The notes: generated by a model from the letters alone, not told the origin. Shown: positions 21,550 to 32,908, counted from the stretch's first letter. The stretch: 64,000 bases of DNA from Agaricus subrufescens (GCA_029945375.1 CM057058.1:744001-808000), one strand, 5' to 3'. A program made the numbers and translations.

Positions 21550-24500
21550 ATGCCTCCTAATTTTTGTCGCTGTCCTCTGTGCGGTCCTGGTGGCCGCCGC
21601 CTTGGTACTATCGAGTTTCGCAAACATCAAATATCGGAGAGTAGCCAAGAAACGTTCATCGAGATTCCAATTGGAAGCAGTATTGGAGAATCCACAGCAC
21701 CGAATCTACCGACGTCCTTTGAAGAATTTGGTCAACCATCGGGAATTCACGAACACCCTCTACTATCATCGCGTTGCGATGCTGCCCGGCTTTGGCTAGC
21801 CCAAGTCGATGCTCAACTACTGCAACGAAACGCATCCACTCTTCGAACACGACTTCGATCTCACTCGTTTAGATTCTCTGTTCCCCCACGGAGTCAGACC
21901 CCACTGCAATCATTCGTCGACCCCACTGTCCTTTCGCTCGATGAGAATGCACAGCACAATTATCTAGTAATAAGTCATGAACGGTGGTTAGATGAGCAGC
22001 AAACCGCCGCTTATTTGTACTTGAAAGATTGTGTTGGTGACGCGTCCTTATCACGGGAACTGAAACTTATACTAGAGAGATTGCGGCATGATAATATGGA
22101 AATTTCCTCTATGAAACAGTTCGAGTGGGAAAGGCAACGGCGTATAGCAACAGAAATCAATCAGGTGGATCCCGGTAAGAGTGTCTTGCTGCCTGCTTTG
22201 CTTTGCTTTCGCTCATACCTCACACAGGACCACATATGGAATCGCCGTTTTCCGGTATGGAACCTTGGGTAGCACTCTGGTATATCATAGTGCTTTCTCT
22301 CCACCTACTCTCTGGCATCTCTATGAAAACTTGCTCATTCTATCTCTCTGGCTTAAAACTCCAACCAAATACTTTTGACGCACCAGAGAAGGTCGAGGCG
22401 CAATGTCAGTCGCTCCCAGCTTCTGTTGAAACCATTATCAAGCGAACCAATATCACTCCAAAGTTCAAAGCTTTCGTCTGTTGTCCTAGCTGTTTCTCCC
22501 TTTATGACCGGGGAGATGAAGTCCCCCAGTTTTGTGGCACTGTTGAAGATCCCGGCGGTCCTGCTTGTGGGCATTCCCTTTACAAGACCAGCACCAACAA
22601 ACCTGTCCGTGAATACATTATGCACGACTTCAAAGATTGGCTTGCGCGGCTATACGCAAGACCTCGTATGGAAGACTATCTCGACAGGGATGTTTATGGT
22701 TCTGCCATGGAAATGGAGGATATATGGGACGGGTCCATTCTGAGGGGCTTCAAAGGCACAGATGGCAGATTGTTTGTGCCATACGGACGAAGGGAACGCG
22801 AAGCAAGATTAATTTTTAGCCTCAACATGGACTCCTTCAATCCCTTCGGAAACATGCAGAATGGCAAACACGTCTCGATAGGTGCTATTTACATGACCTG
22901 TCTTAATCTCCCCCGCGAATTGCGAAATAAGATGGAGAATATCTTTCTCGTCGGCATCATACCGGGACCTAATGAACCTTCGCTCACCCAGATCAACCAT
23001 ATTACCAAGCCCTTCGTTGACGTTTTGCTGGAGCTATGGACGGATGGCATATTTCTGCGCCGAACCCCTAAATATGCAGGAGGCAGGAAGGTGAAAGCTG
23101 CTGTTGTTCCCCTAGTTTCCGATCTCGTCGCCGCGAAAAAGATTGTTGCATTTGCCGGTGTCAGTTCCAAAAATTTCTGTTCCCACTGTCACATAACATC
23201 CAACGAGATATCCAATCTGGATTTTCGCAATTGGAAGCCACGGACTTGGAATGAACATCTTGCAAATGCTAACGCTTGGAAGAATGCCTCAACGAGTGCA
23301 GAGCGGGATAGGATTTTCGCCAGTTACGGAGTACGATGGTCAGAGTTGTTACGACTACCGTATTGGGACCCGACTTCATTTGTTGTAATTGATTCTATGC
23401 ATTGTTTCTATCTTGGCTTGTTCAACCGGCATGCCATTCACGTATGGGGTATGGATGCGACAAAGGATGACAGCGACAGTATTGTCCACAAGATAAGGAC
23501 TCCAAGTGACGGAGCTACCGAGGCAATGACAGCATTTCAAACAGGTAATTATCCAAAGCTGGTTCGTTCGTCATGGAACTCGCTTGCCTTCATATGTGCA
23601 AACTTGGGTATTTCTTGTGATGGAACAAAGGAGGATCTGCTTCTCAGGCTTAAAACGGTGAGCATGGCCGCCAATTTCCAGGTGAACTAAGACTGAAAAA
23701 CCTAGCATATGAACAACCGAAATGTACCTGCCTCATCCCACCTACCGATTTATGTAAGTTCTCTGATACATATTTGATTTTGAGTTGTTCTTAATTGGAA
23801 CGATCAAGAGTACTGCCACCTCAAGTAGGGCTGTCGCTCCGCTTCAAGCCATGGAAACACTTCTAGAGATACCGCCAAATAACGCAGAAAACCTCACAAA
23901 AGTTGCTTTGTCAAAGGAGGTGGCCGCTGATCTCTGGCTCAACACCACGAAGTCCAAACTGAAAAGGTGCAAAAAGGATGAGCTCCTCGCTATACTCCTT
24001 CATCAAGGGACTGCGCAAAGCGACATTGAGACGTTGAAAAAGGATGATTTACTTGCAAAAATTCAAGCCTTGGTAACTAAGGAATCGTTAATTCCGTCAA
24101 TCATGCTTATTGATCACTTTTCTTAGCGGAAGGAACAACATATCATTGATACTCATGAGAATAAAATACAAGTCAGTAAAAATGTCAAACCGTCTCGACT
24201 GACCCGAGCGTCCTCCTCGGTGATCATCGGCCAAACGGATAGTGGTGTAAAAGCTACAGTGCCCGTGGCCGTCAAGCGCGACCTCTTGGCTAAGGGTCAA
24301 GTAGAAAGCACACTTTCGGTTGTAAGTTTACCTTTTCATAAATCAAGTGTTTTTTGTATTTTTGACCTTGGTATCAGCCCCCCAGGACTTCTCTGGACGT
24401 AGTAGGAAATGCTGAAAAGTATGTCTTGGGCAAAACCGTGATCCCGAAAATTCGTGAAGACATGGGCCGGCTAACCCTTCCTTCATGGGTGTCGAAGGGT

Positions 24501-25670
24501 CCGGCTCATCCTGGTGAAGCGAGAGGGGGGAAACTTCACGCCGATCAATGGCGGTCTTTCTTCACTCTCAATCTTCCTATAACCTTACTCAGACTTTGGA
24601 GTAGCGAGTCCACCAAGAGCAAGAAGGGGCAAATGCTGGAGAATTTTCTCCATCTAGTTACTGCAGTGGAACTCGCCTCGCGTCGCACTATGACAGAAGA
24701 GCGTATCCAGCTTTATGAAGAGCATATGCATCAGTATCTGGTAACATTGGCACTATTGTACCCAAACACGAAGATGGCCCCCAATCAGCATAATTCTCTA
24801 CACTTTGGAACATATCTACGACGTTTCGGCCCTACGCATGGGTGGAGATGTTTCGCCTTTGAACGCTTCAACCATCTGCTGCAACAGACTAAGACTAACA
24901 TGATCGTTGGTTTGTGTAACTGCTTCTTACTCTGAAACGATTACTCATAAGTGTTCCCAGGTAAAATAGAAGGAACAATGTTTCGTAAATTCTGCATGGC
25001 ACAGAACCTTCGGTCCCTCTACAATTCTTGGCAACTTCCGGACAAGCTACATTCGCTTGTTGATAAATTTTCGGCAACTTTTGATCGTGACCTGCGTGGA
25101 ACTCTTTTGAGTGAAGACTCGAACAATCACTCCTCAGACTCAGATCTGCGTCATGTGAAGGAGGGAGTATTGTCTGCCGAAACATACCAGTTACTTGTTT
25201 CTAGGACTCAAATTGGTGATTCCAAAGCATCGAAAGACTTGTCTCGCAAGGTCTTATATCGTCGTGCTATCTATCGTAATGGCTTGTATAAAATCCATAG
25301 GCGATCTCCTCCGGACAGCCACATCATCTTCAATGACAACGGTGAAGAGAAACCTGGTTACATTGAGTGTATATTTACTCACATCCACAAGACAACACAT
25401 GACAAACATCTCCGAGACACGTTTGCTGTGGTGTATCCCTACCAGGTCATGTCCCTCCAAGGATCCCATCCAAACCTTTCCCTCTACATGAAAAAGTTTC
25501 CTTCCACCTCTGGATTTCTTTTCAAAAAAACAACGGCATTTCCAGTTCTTATCCGCTTGAATCAAATATGTGGCCATTTCGGTTTTGCGCTTACGGAGTA
25601 TGATGATGGGTCACACTCTGAGATATTTCAGGGCATTCCTCTTTTCAAGGTTCGTCAAAGTTATGATTGA
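21550..25670 (+). CDS. Tnp2-type (CACTA/EnSpm-like) transposase with SAP-like insert
   Basis: About seven exons: 21550-22174, 22228-23657, ~23706-23753, ~23810-24075, ~24127-24321, ~24378-24911 and ~24960-25670. They form one frame of roughly 1,200 aa. The N-terminus has a CxCPLC cluster. A second Cys cluster (CCPSC ... FCG ... CGH) lies near residues 290-330. The catalytic part shows NMDSFNPFGN, a CLNLPRELRN...GIIPGP block and DSMHCFYLGLF, the conserved acidic positions of basidiomycete Tnp2-family transposases. A C-terminal exon has MAPNQHNSLHFGTYLRRFGP and AFERFNHLLQ. Between the two halves sit two SAP-like motifs (SLAFICANLGISCDGTKEDL near residue 675, and LKRCKKDELLAILLHQG ... LKKDDLLAKI). 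These may bind DNA. No in-frame stop was found, so the gene may be functional. Confidence 0.75.
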
Positions 25671-25959
25671 TAGAGGACATGAGGACTAAGAAACACTCTA
25701 GTGACATTTTGTATATGCAGTACAATTTACTAATTCCCTTCTTCAAATGTGTTAACTCGAATAAATGTCTTTCCTTAGATGATAGCCCGCTAGAATAGTA
25801 AGCACACATCCAAACTCGTTCCTTGATCAGTATACCCCCTCCCTACCCCCTCCCTAGTCAAAACTCGTTTGGGTTTGAATGTAGAGAGGATCGCTGGTTG
25901 AATCACCAGGTCCTCCTTTCCCCCTAGCTCTTCTGCGTGCCTTTCATTCTTTGGATTTG
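25671..25959. other. 3' region of the transposase gene
   Basis: Contains a duplicated pyrimidine tract (CCCCCTCCCTA twice near 25834-25857) and no gene. Confidence 0.35.
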
Positions 25960-26250
25960 TGGATTACCAAGTGGTGTTCAAATCATGTATGCCAAAATCT
26001 ACTGTCGACTCACTCGCTGAATTCCTTGTCAAATCCGCAACCAATTCTCCATTCGATTCTCAACCAGCAGTCAATTCTCCAGTCGATTACCTAACCAACA
26101 ACACAATATCTTCCCCAAAAACCAGCGGGCCATTCTACGATTTGGAAGTGAGATTTGGAAGTTGACAGTTGTTGGAAGTCGCAGCTCAATCACCCAGCGA
26201 ATTGCTTGTCAACAAGGTGATTCCCCCAACAGATTCTTTTCAATACCTAC
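25960..26250. repeat. Short degenerate repeats, probable transposon subterminal region
   Basis: Near-tandem ~30-bp units occur around 26040-26100. One reads CAATTCTCCATTCGATTCTC and the next CAATTCTCCAGTCGATTACC, each followed by AACCA. Weaker variants lie before and after (GAATTCCTTGTCAAATCCG near 26018; GAATTGCTTGTCAACAAGG near 26199). This pattern is typical of subterminal transposase-binding repeats in CACTA-like elements, which fits the transposase immediately upstream. Confidence 0.4.
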
Positions 26251-26269
26251 ACTATATTTACTCAATGTG

Positions 26270-26560
26270 ACCTGTAACCCATTATGCATATATTTAGCAT
26301 CTTATTTCAATACGTCTTTTATTCTCATTTCAACATATTGTTAACCTATCTAAGACTCCGACCAAATATGTATTTAATATATATTTAATATGCTTATCAA
26401 TAAGTCGATATCAAGTTATTTATACGCCCTGACTAATATCGATTCCGTATTGATGTCCATACCAAAATAAGTCATCAATATAAAATTTTAAATATTTTTG
26501 TTTACTTAACTATTTAACTTCAATTAATTATCAATATGGCATGTGGTTTATTAACTTGTA
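26270..26560. other. Very AT-rich spacer at the left border of the NLR array
   Basis: The base composition drops sharply here, with repeated TATTTAATAT and ATTTTAAATATTTTTG phrases and no coding potential. It replaces exons 3-5 of the membrane-protein gene truncated at 26565, so it marks the array breakpoint. Confidence 0.45.
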
Positions 26561-26564
26561 GACG

Positions 26565-27087
26565 CAGTGTATACAAAAATAAAGACACAATAGTGAGGGC
26601 TGTCGCAAAGCGAGTTCCGCTCCAAATGACCCAGGCACGCCATACCTGAAAAGCAGCCGGATCAGTATTCCTGGGTGTAGGAAAATACTCGAAGGAAACT
26701 TACTAATACACCCGATATCAAAAAGTTTTCCACAACATTCACAGTAAAGCTTATGATTCCAATTGTCGCAAGATCCATTGTTGCTGAGATGTCAAACGGG
26801 CCACCAGGTAAAGCACCGTGATCAATAAACCTCACTTGGATATCATGGCCTGAAAGAATGATATCCACTGTAGCACAGGTCAGAAGCACCGTTTGAAAGA
26901 CCATCTTCCACACCGTGCGTCGAACGATCTTGCCCTGATCATTCCGGAGTTGAGCATACAAGAGGCGAAATGAAAGGCAGTAGAGTATAAATGTGAGGGT
27001 GTAAAACACTGCTGTGACGGTTGTAGAGGCAAAGAGGCCCATTGCCAGGGTCAAATGTTCTTCAGCATGCGACTCGTCGTTTGTCAT
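26565..27087 (-). pseudogene. 3'-truncated seven-helix membrane protein gene (copy A)
   Basis: Exon 1 (26704-27087, 128 codons) and exon 2 (from 26645) match the first two exons of the intact copies at 37811-39045 and 43735-44972, with the same phases and donor/acceptor sites. The peptide keeps three membrane helices and the exon-2 start VWRAWVIWSG. After ...IVSLFLY the sequence diverges into AT-rich DNA and exons 3-5 are absent. It would encode a truncated ~160-aa product with about four helices. The conserved core promoter block is still present at 27129-27160. This is a deletion derivative produced at the edge of the array. Confidence 0.75.
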
Positions 27088-27128
27088 CGGTACCGTGGGT
27101 TAAGGAGCCGGGGGATGGACAAGCTCCT

Positions 27129-27160
27129 CTTATACCCTCCCAGAAGTCGGACATCACCTT
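27129..27160 (-). promoter_or_regulatory. Conserved core promoter block of membrane-protein copy A
   Basis: On the minus strand, CTTCTGGGAGGGTATAAGAG lies ~42 bp upstream of the ATG. The same block precedes copies B (39087-39115) and C (45014-45040). GTATAAG is a good TATA element. Confidence 0.55.
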
Positions 27161-27275
27161 TTAACAGAAGTCGACGCAATCTAGTTGAGATGGCGGCGCA
27201 ACAAGTGCAAGGTATACTTTCTTGTATCGATACCACTAGTGGTCATACGCATCATCTCAAATTCCGTTTGTGGTT

Positions 27276-27590
27276 AGATACTGGGGAAGGCAAGATCATT
27301 CAAGGAATGGTGAACTGAGGCGTGAGACTAAGGTATCTTTTCTTCATGGTGAATACTGTGCCATTGATTTTTCATTTTTGTTTCGTCTTTTGTGCTGGGC
27401 TTAGGCAGGGGTTAGAAAGATGAATTTAGTCCTTTACCAGATACTACTGGGGAAGGCAAAATCATTCAGGGAATGGCGCTCAAGTAATTAGGACGTAAGA
27501 CTAAGCATGGGGAATGATGTACTATTGATTCATCATCTCGGTTTCATCCTTTTTTGCTGAGGTCAGGCAGGGGTTAAGAAGATGTATCTC
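27276..27590. repeat. Tandem ~160-bp repeat upstream of copy A
   Basis: Two copies start with AGATACTGGGGAAGGCAAGA (27276) and AGATACTACTGGGGAAGGCA (27439). Each continues through ATCATTCA, a TGAGACTAAG-like phrase and a TTTCATCTT-like phrase. The same repeat occurs upstream of copy B (about 39237-39535) and in part upstream of copy C (about 45149-45250). It belongs to the duplicated segment. Confidence 0.5.
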
Positions 27591-27931
27591 AAGACTATCG
27601 TGATCATGATCGGTGTAGTACATGTGCACTTCTGTAAATGGCTCCAATCAGATTTTGATTCATAAGTCCGATAACAAGGACCCCTACCAGATATAAGTGC
27701 CTAGTCGCACGCATGAAAAGCTCGGCTGAGGCCCAGGCTTGTCGCATTCCGTATAGTGAAACCAAACCCATGGTGTCATTTAGTCTTACAGCTTCGGAAC
27801 CCCGTACGATCACCAAAGCCACCAGCTGATAAACCTTCGCGTCCAGTGAAGGACGTGAGTTCGTTCAACAATTGAGGTCGACGAAACGACCTCAGTGGGA
27901 CCTCCCAATGTCAACCTCGATGATACACATA

Positions 27932-28277
27932 CAGTGGGCAACAAAACCTTTCCAATGTTTTGTACATTTGTAAAGAACATGCTATAGCAGTCCAAATAAA
28001 TTGTGTAAAATTATGAAAATATACAGGAAGGTACATCAGCATCTTGTTTACATGTATGTACAATCCTGTGGCTGTGCTTTGAATTTAAGCTCAGTTTCAA
28101 GAGAGTTTAAGATTGAGAACCATTGGAAAGGTTTTGTTGCTGCTCATTTCAAAGACAGAAAAGGCTAATTGCTGGAGCTTGCAATGATGTTTGTCAGCTA
28201 AAAATGTTACATAATGATATTCTGATGTTGCTTTCACTATCCTGTGACAGGTCACATCTGTTATGTCACACCAAACC
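27932..28277 (+). repeat. Left terminal inverted repeat of the Tc1/mariner-like element
   Basis: 346 bp, complementary to 29165-29510 with few mismatches. An inverted internal copy of the terminal motif lies at about 28118-28139. Confidence 0.85.
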
Positions 28278-29164
28278 CCCTGTAATTTGGAAAATAGTCT
28301 AAGTCTCCTATTGCTTGAAACTTTGAAGCCTTCTCATCTTGTACCTAGGTTAAAGTTGCTTACTTGTGTGCAAATGGGCTATTTATTATTCAAAGGTATG
28401 TGCATGACATCTTGGGGTTATTCTCTTGATCATTTCCAGTGTATTTGTACTGTTTTTCACTAGAAAACACCATTTCTTCTTTTTTTATGTCAAATTTTGA
28501 AAGCTGCTTGGATGTTAGTATCTCAAATTTACTTCCAAAACATGAGCATTTACTCTATATATAATATCCATAGCAATTTCAATTCAGTTACTGAGTGTAC
28601 AGTTGCAGATAACTGTATTACCTCTTGTAAATTACTTTATCTCTATATGCTATTTTGATTTAGCCTTTTTCTTCTTATTCTTACTATTGAACTATATTGA
28701 CTTTGTTACAAGGTACTTATTCTAGTATATTGGGCCTATGACATGATTATTTAGTCCATCAAAACTTGTTTTTCATAAGTCCACATGTGTACCCCTGATT
28801 CTATCATGTTACGCTAACATTGCAAGCTGTTTCCAGGTAAATTAAAACATTTGACTACACTTTAGGGGTAACAAAATTAAAGATTAGAACACTAGAGACT
28901 CATTTAGTAAATTTTAGAATGAGAATCACCTAGGAATCCAGATATTTGTGACCAAAAAGTAGATAATATAATATTTTAATAAGACTATACATTGAAAAAC
29001 ATCTACAAAAACAGCTGAAACTGGTCTAATCACATCATATAAGTGTGATTATGTTCCAAGCTAACTTTTTCTGAGACCAGATACAAAATTATCACTAAAA
29101 ATATTTGACTAAATAACAATTTCTTATATAATAATCAAGTAAATGTTTTTCAAATATTGGAAGT

Positions 29165-29510
29165 GGTTTGGTGTGACATAACAGGTGTGACATGTCACAG
29201 GATAGTGAAAGCAACATCAGAATATCATTATGTAACATTTTTAGCTGACAAACATCATTGCAAGCTCCAGTAATTAGCCTTTTCTGTCTTTGAAATGAGC
29301 AGCAACAAAACCTTTCCAATGGTTCTCAATCTTAAACTCTCTTGAAACTGAGCTGAAATTCAAAGCACAGCCACAGGATTGTACATACATGTAAACAAGA
29401 TGCTGATGTACCTTCCTGTATATTTTCATGATTTTACACAATTTATTTGGACTGCTATAGCATGTTCTTTACAAATGTACAAAACATTGGAAAGGTTTTG
29501 TTGCCCACTG
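29165..29510 (-). repeat. Right terminal inverted repeat of the Tc1/mariner-like element
   Basis: 346 bp, mirror of 27932-28277, ending in TTTTGTTGCCCACTG before the TA. Confidence 0.85.
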
Positions 29511-29512
29511 TA

Positions 29513-30110
29513 CAACGCGCTCGTGGCGTCTGATGTCGATCCTGTCAGAGAAGAGAAACTGTCAAACTGTGGGTCATTCCATCTCGGGGGAAGCCAAAGT
29601 ACAAAAGTACAAAATTTCTACTTAAGTACCTAGCGGCTGTGAGAATAGAAAATAAAATAAGAGAGAACATTTCGGGCATAGCCCGATCACGTTCTCTACA
29701 CCAGCGACCAGCGACCGGAATTCTCACCTTCACTTTACTACGAATTGGCAACAAGGGGTCGAAGCGCTGCTGTAGTGATGTGCAAAAGGAGAACAAAGTG
29801 GCGACTGCCATAAACTTACATAAGTATGGAATGCTGATGTGAGGGACGTCACATCACTACTCAAGGTCGGGTACCACTTTGATCACCAGTCCTCGGATCA
29901 ACCTCTTTCCAATGCATCCACAACCGCACCCATTTTGAGCACAGCGTTCACACGTAGCTATGTATTGACAGGCAACAGATGGGAGCCAAAGGGAGCACGA
30001 GATACGTCCGCAAACAGGAGGCAATTGGTAAAAACATTCGACACCCGGCGATAGGCACACAAATCCAGAGCGATGCTAATGAACTCATTGCGACAATCAA
30101 CATATCTATG
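29513..30110. other. Spacer between the Tc1/mariner-like element and NLR1
   Basis: No gene is visible. A 36-bp imperfect palindrome with a CGGGCATAGCCCG core lies at 29661-29696. Related sequence precedes NLR3 around 39836-39905, so this spacer is part of the duplicated segment. Confidence 0.4.
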
Positions 30111-32908
30111 CTACGCATCGATAGTACTCGGACGTCCAGAATGTAAAAATCGGTATCTCCACTCCGATACTCCGTCATCTGGATCGACGAAAGAGGCCTC
30201 TACATAACACATCTGAGTCGAATCAACGAAAACCATGGCAGGTAAATCCAGGTTATTCGTGAAGTAGCGTGCAAAGCGTCGCGAGCAGCGAATACAAGCA
30301 GCAGTTCTGCCCAAATAATGCGCATGAACTTTAGCCCATTCCTGATGAGCCTGTTGAAGCGCAGCAATATGAGACTGAGGGAGAGTCGAATGATCATCTT
30401 CGTTATCTCGAGTCTCAGAGCCAACTTGAGAATAGTGTTTAAAGGATGTTGACCATCCTCGCGACTGGCCCGAACCGTTTGAATCCCGCTTTGCATGCTA
30501 CATGAGCTAAGATTTAGTAAGCTCTCGACAATCCTTGAATAACAACTCACTTTGCAAGCGGGATCCCAATAATCCGAAACTATGCTATTACTTCCGGCAG
30601 GAGCTGTCAATCGTAGCACAATATCTCCACAGATTGCTTCAAAATCGAACACCCGCAGAGGCACTTGCTTCAACTTGCCAAGTTTTGCTAGCGTCTGACG
30701 AAATTGGTCCTAATAAGAGCTTTAGCATTCAAAACGATATAAAAGCCAGTGATACTTACAAAGGTGCAATCTCGCAATTGATAAAACGGAAAAGTGAAAG
30801 TTGGTACAGTAAAACGAACGGTCAGTGCATGAAAACAGGATATGCTCTTTGCAAGAGAACTGCCACGGCTAGAGATCCTTACTTCTAATTGACGGATTGC
30901 CATTGTGTACAAGTTGGTTCGCATCTGGTGATCTTTCATGTCGAAACGCTTGTCGGCAGGCCACGAAAGTGAAATGTTTCGGCATTGACCGATCATGACA
31001 CCATTCCAAAGCTCGATATTGGCGTAACCGACCCCCCTATCGCAATCATCTTGAAGTTCCTCCATAATTTTCACTATGACATGTTCACATAGCTGACTAA
31101 ACTCGGACTCAAGGTCATGAGAAAACCCTGAGCGCTTGAAATCCCGTAGGAAGTCGTCAAACGATTTATGATAGGACGAAAGTTTGTCATCAGCTTGATG
31201 AGGCTGTGGAATCTTCATAACAGCGTGTAGATGCCGAATAGCGTCATATGCATCGTCCTCCGTCAACTTGAGTGCATTGCACCTCATGCGGAACCCAACA
31301 TTGTGAAAATCGGAGTCAAAACCAATGAGTAACAATTTTCTCGTGTTCATCATGACATCATCTGGGGCGTTGGAAAGAATCCTCTTATATAGTGCGTCAA
31401 GTCGATCCATTGGGTGATCTTTTCTCGCCCCATGTTCCTTTGCGGTAGCATCGATAGTTTCTAGTACCCGACGGAGCTGAGCAGCTGGGCCACCATGGGT
31501 AGGATCGCCTATGTAACGGACTACGGTTGCAGCGTACGCAAAGAGCCCTCCCGCAGCTGAGGCGATTCTTGTGAAATCGTGCTCCAAAGGCCATTCTTGC
31601 TTATGCCTGAGCGTAGGGTGATCAAGTTTGATTTTGCTTAGCTCGTCACGGAGATATCGTTGAACTTCATCGCATGCTTCATCAGAATCAATAATCATTT
31701 CCTCCTTGGTGTATACGGGTTGCACCTTTGCTCTCTCAAAAAATGACGTGATGTGAGGCTCAGGGCGACTGGCAACAATCCATGCGATAGGAGAGGAAGG
31801 ATATTCGATGCAGAAATTTGAGATCAACTCAAGAAGCTTCCGTTGAGTTGGGATATCATCGCACTCGTCGAGGCCATCAATGACCACTAGGAATCGACGA
31901 GAGGTTTCAAAGATGCGGTTGAGAATGAATGGTTCAACAATAAACTTGTCGAACTGCACCGATAATGATTTGTGAAGAAGGGACGGATCAAGACTGATCT
32001 GATCACGGATGAAACGATGATAGGGCCCACATTTAACCGCGAACTGGTATGCAATCGTAATGACAGCCTTTTTCCCATCTCTTCGTCCATTTACTGAAAG
32101 GAATATGGAAGCAAATGTGACGCCATTAGGAGCCTTTTCAGTGACCATCTGCATGACTGCGGATTTCCCGACGCCAGCAGGACCAAACACCCATCGCAAT
32201 TTTCCTTCGTCGTTACATTGGTTGATAAAGTCAAGGCAGCGTTGTATGATTGCTAGGCGAGTTCCAGGGTGACACCGTGGGGGAGGGTCACGGGCGGAAG
32301 AATCAAACTCAGCTCCGATGATCGTCGCTTGTAGAAGCTTCTCCATGACTAGCAGAGATACCAGTCAGTATGAGTACAAATTGCAACTTTGACAGCTCTT
32401 ACAATTGTCTCCACCGGTATTGTTCTCAATGAACGTAGTATCCTTCACGACGAAATTTTGCGCTTGGTTAAACATATGCTGTGGCGGATGTTTTGTAAGG
32501 AAGTTACAAAGGTAACAGAAGACTCACGCTCGTTCCTCGATAGCTTAATGCCTGTCCTTGAAAGGGCAGAGGAGAAGTAGCGGGCCTGAGGTGCGTAGAC
32601 GAATGATTGCCATAGCTTGAGTCTTCTGTGTGACGAGTAGAGTAGGTGGGGTCCAAGGTTGAACCAGCACGGGCGGTATTTGTAGTAGACGGAACGGATG
32701 TGCTTGAAACTGAGTTCAAGAGATGATGAGGGACAGATAAAGGAGGGAAATCAGTATCCGCACAATAAACTGCTATGTTCGCATCACCAGGTAGATGAGA
32801 TGGACTAGAAGCCAGGGAGGAAGGAGCAAAGGCCGAAGAAACACGTTTTTTGAAGCGGGACAGCCAAGGAACGCGACTCTTGGAGGCCGCAGGGGATTTG
32901 CCGGACAT
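30111..32908 (-). CDS. NACHT-type NLR, copy 1 (863 aa)
   Basis: Five exons: 32528-32908, 32403-32478, 30760-32348, 30551-30709 and 30111-30497. All phases agree. Residues 1-127 are Ser/Pro-rich with a basic patch (WLSRFKKRVSSAF). Residues 128-153 form a small F-x-x-A-x-x-F motif (MFNQAQNFVVKD). The NACHT NTPase follows, with PPPRCHPGTR, P-loop GPAGVGKS (~208-215), Walker B FLVVIDGLDECDD (~305-316) and WIVASRPEPHITSFF (~342). A helical part has YHKSFDDFL (~545). Exon 4 encodes VPLRVFDFEAICGDIVLR. Exon 5 ends in a compact domain with CIRCSRRFARYF, FVDSTQMCYVE and EWRYRFLHSG. No repeat domain is present. Fungal NACHT proteins are STAND ATPases that act as receptors in incompatibility or defence. 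What this one senses is unknown. Confidence 0.85.

Larger units (their letters stand above)
18400..26260 (+). mobile_element. Tnp2/CACTA-like DNA transposon (ends approximate)
   Basis: An ~8-kb unit with two same-strand genes: an accessory ORF (18455-21436) and a Tnp2-type transposase (21550-25670). These are followed by a stretch with short degenerate repeats (25960-26250) of the sort that flanks CACTA-like elements. The transposase frame appears intact, so the element may be or may recently have been autonomous. I could not identify terminal inverted repeats or a target duplication by eye, so both ends are estimates from gene content. Confidence 0.55.
27932..29510. mobile_element. Non-autonomous Tc1/mariner-like element with 346-bp TIRs
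   Basis: 1,579 bp begin CAGTGGGCAACAAAACC and end with its exact complement, flanked by TA on both sides (27930-27931 and 29511-29512). TA target duplication and a CAGT start are the hallmark of the IS630-Tc1-mariner superfamily. The terminal inverted repeats run 27932-28277 and 29165-29510 and are nearly identical. The 887-bp centre is AT-rich and has no frame long enough for a transposase, so the element must depend on one elsewhere. Each repeat contains the outer motif AACAAAACCTTTCCAATG twice, in opposite orientations. It is inserted in the spacer between NLR1 and membrane-protein copy A. Confidence 0.85.

Noticed and set aside
29095..29319. Open frame inside the Tc1/mariner-like element as a possible transposase
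   Set aside because: It lies mostly within the right inverted repeat, is mirrored in the left repeat, and shows no DDE-type motif.
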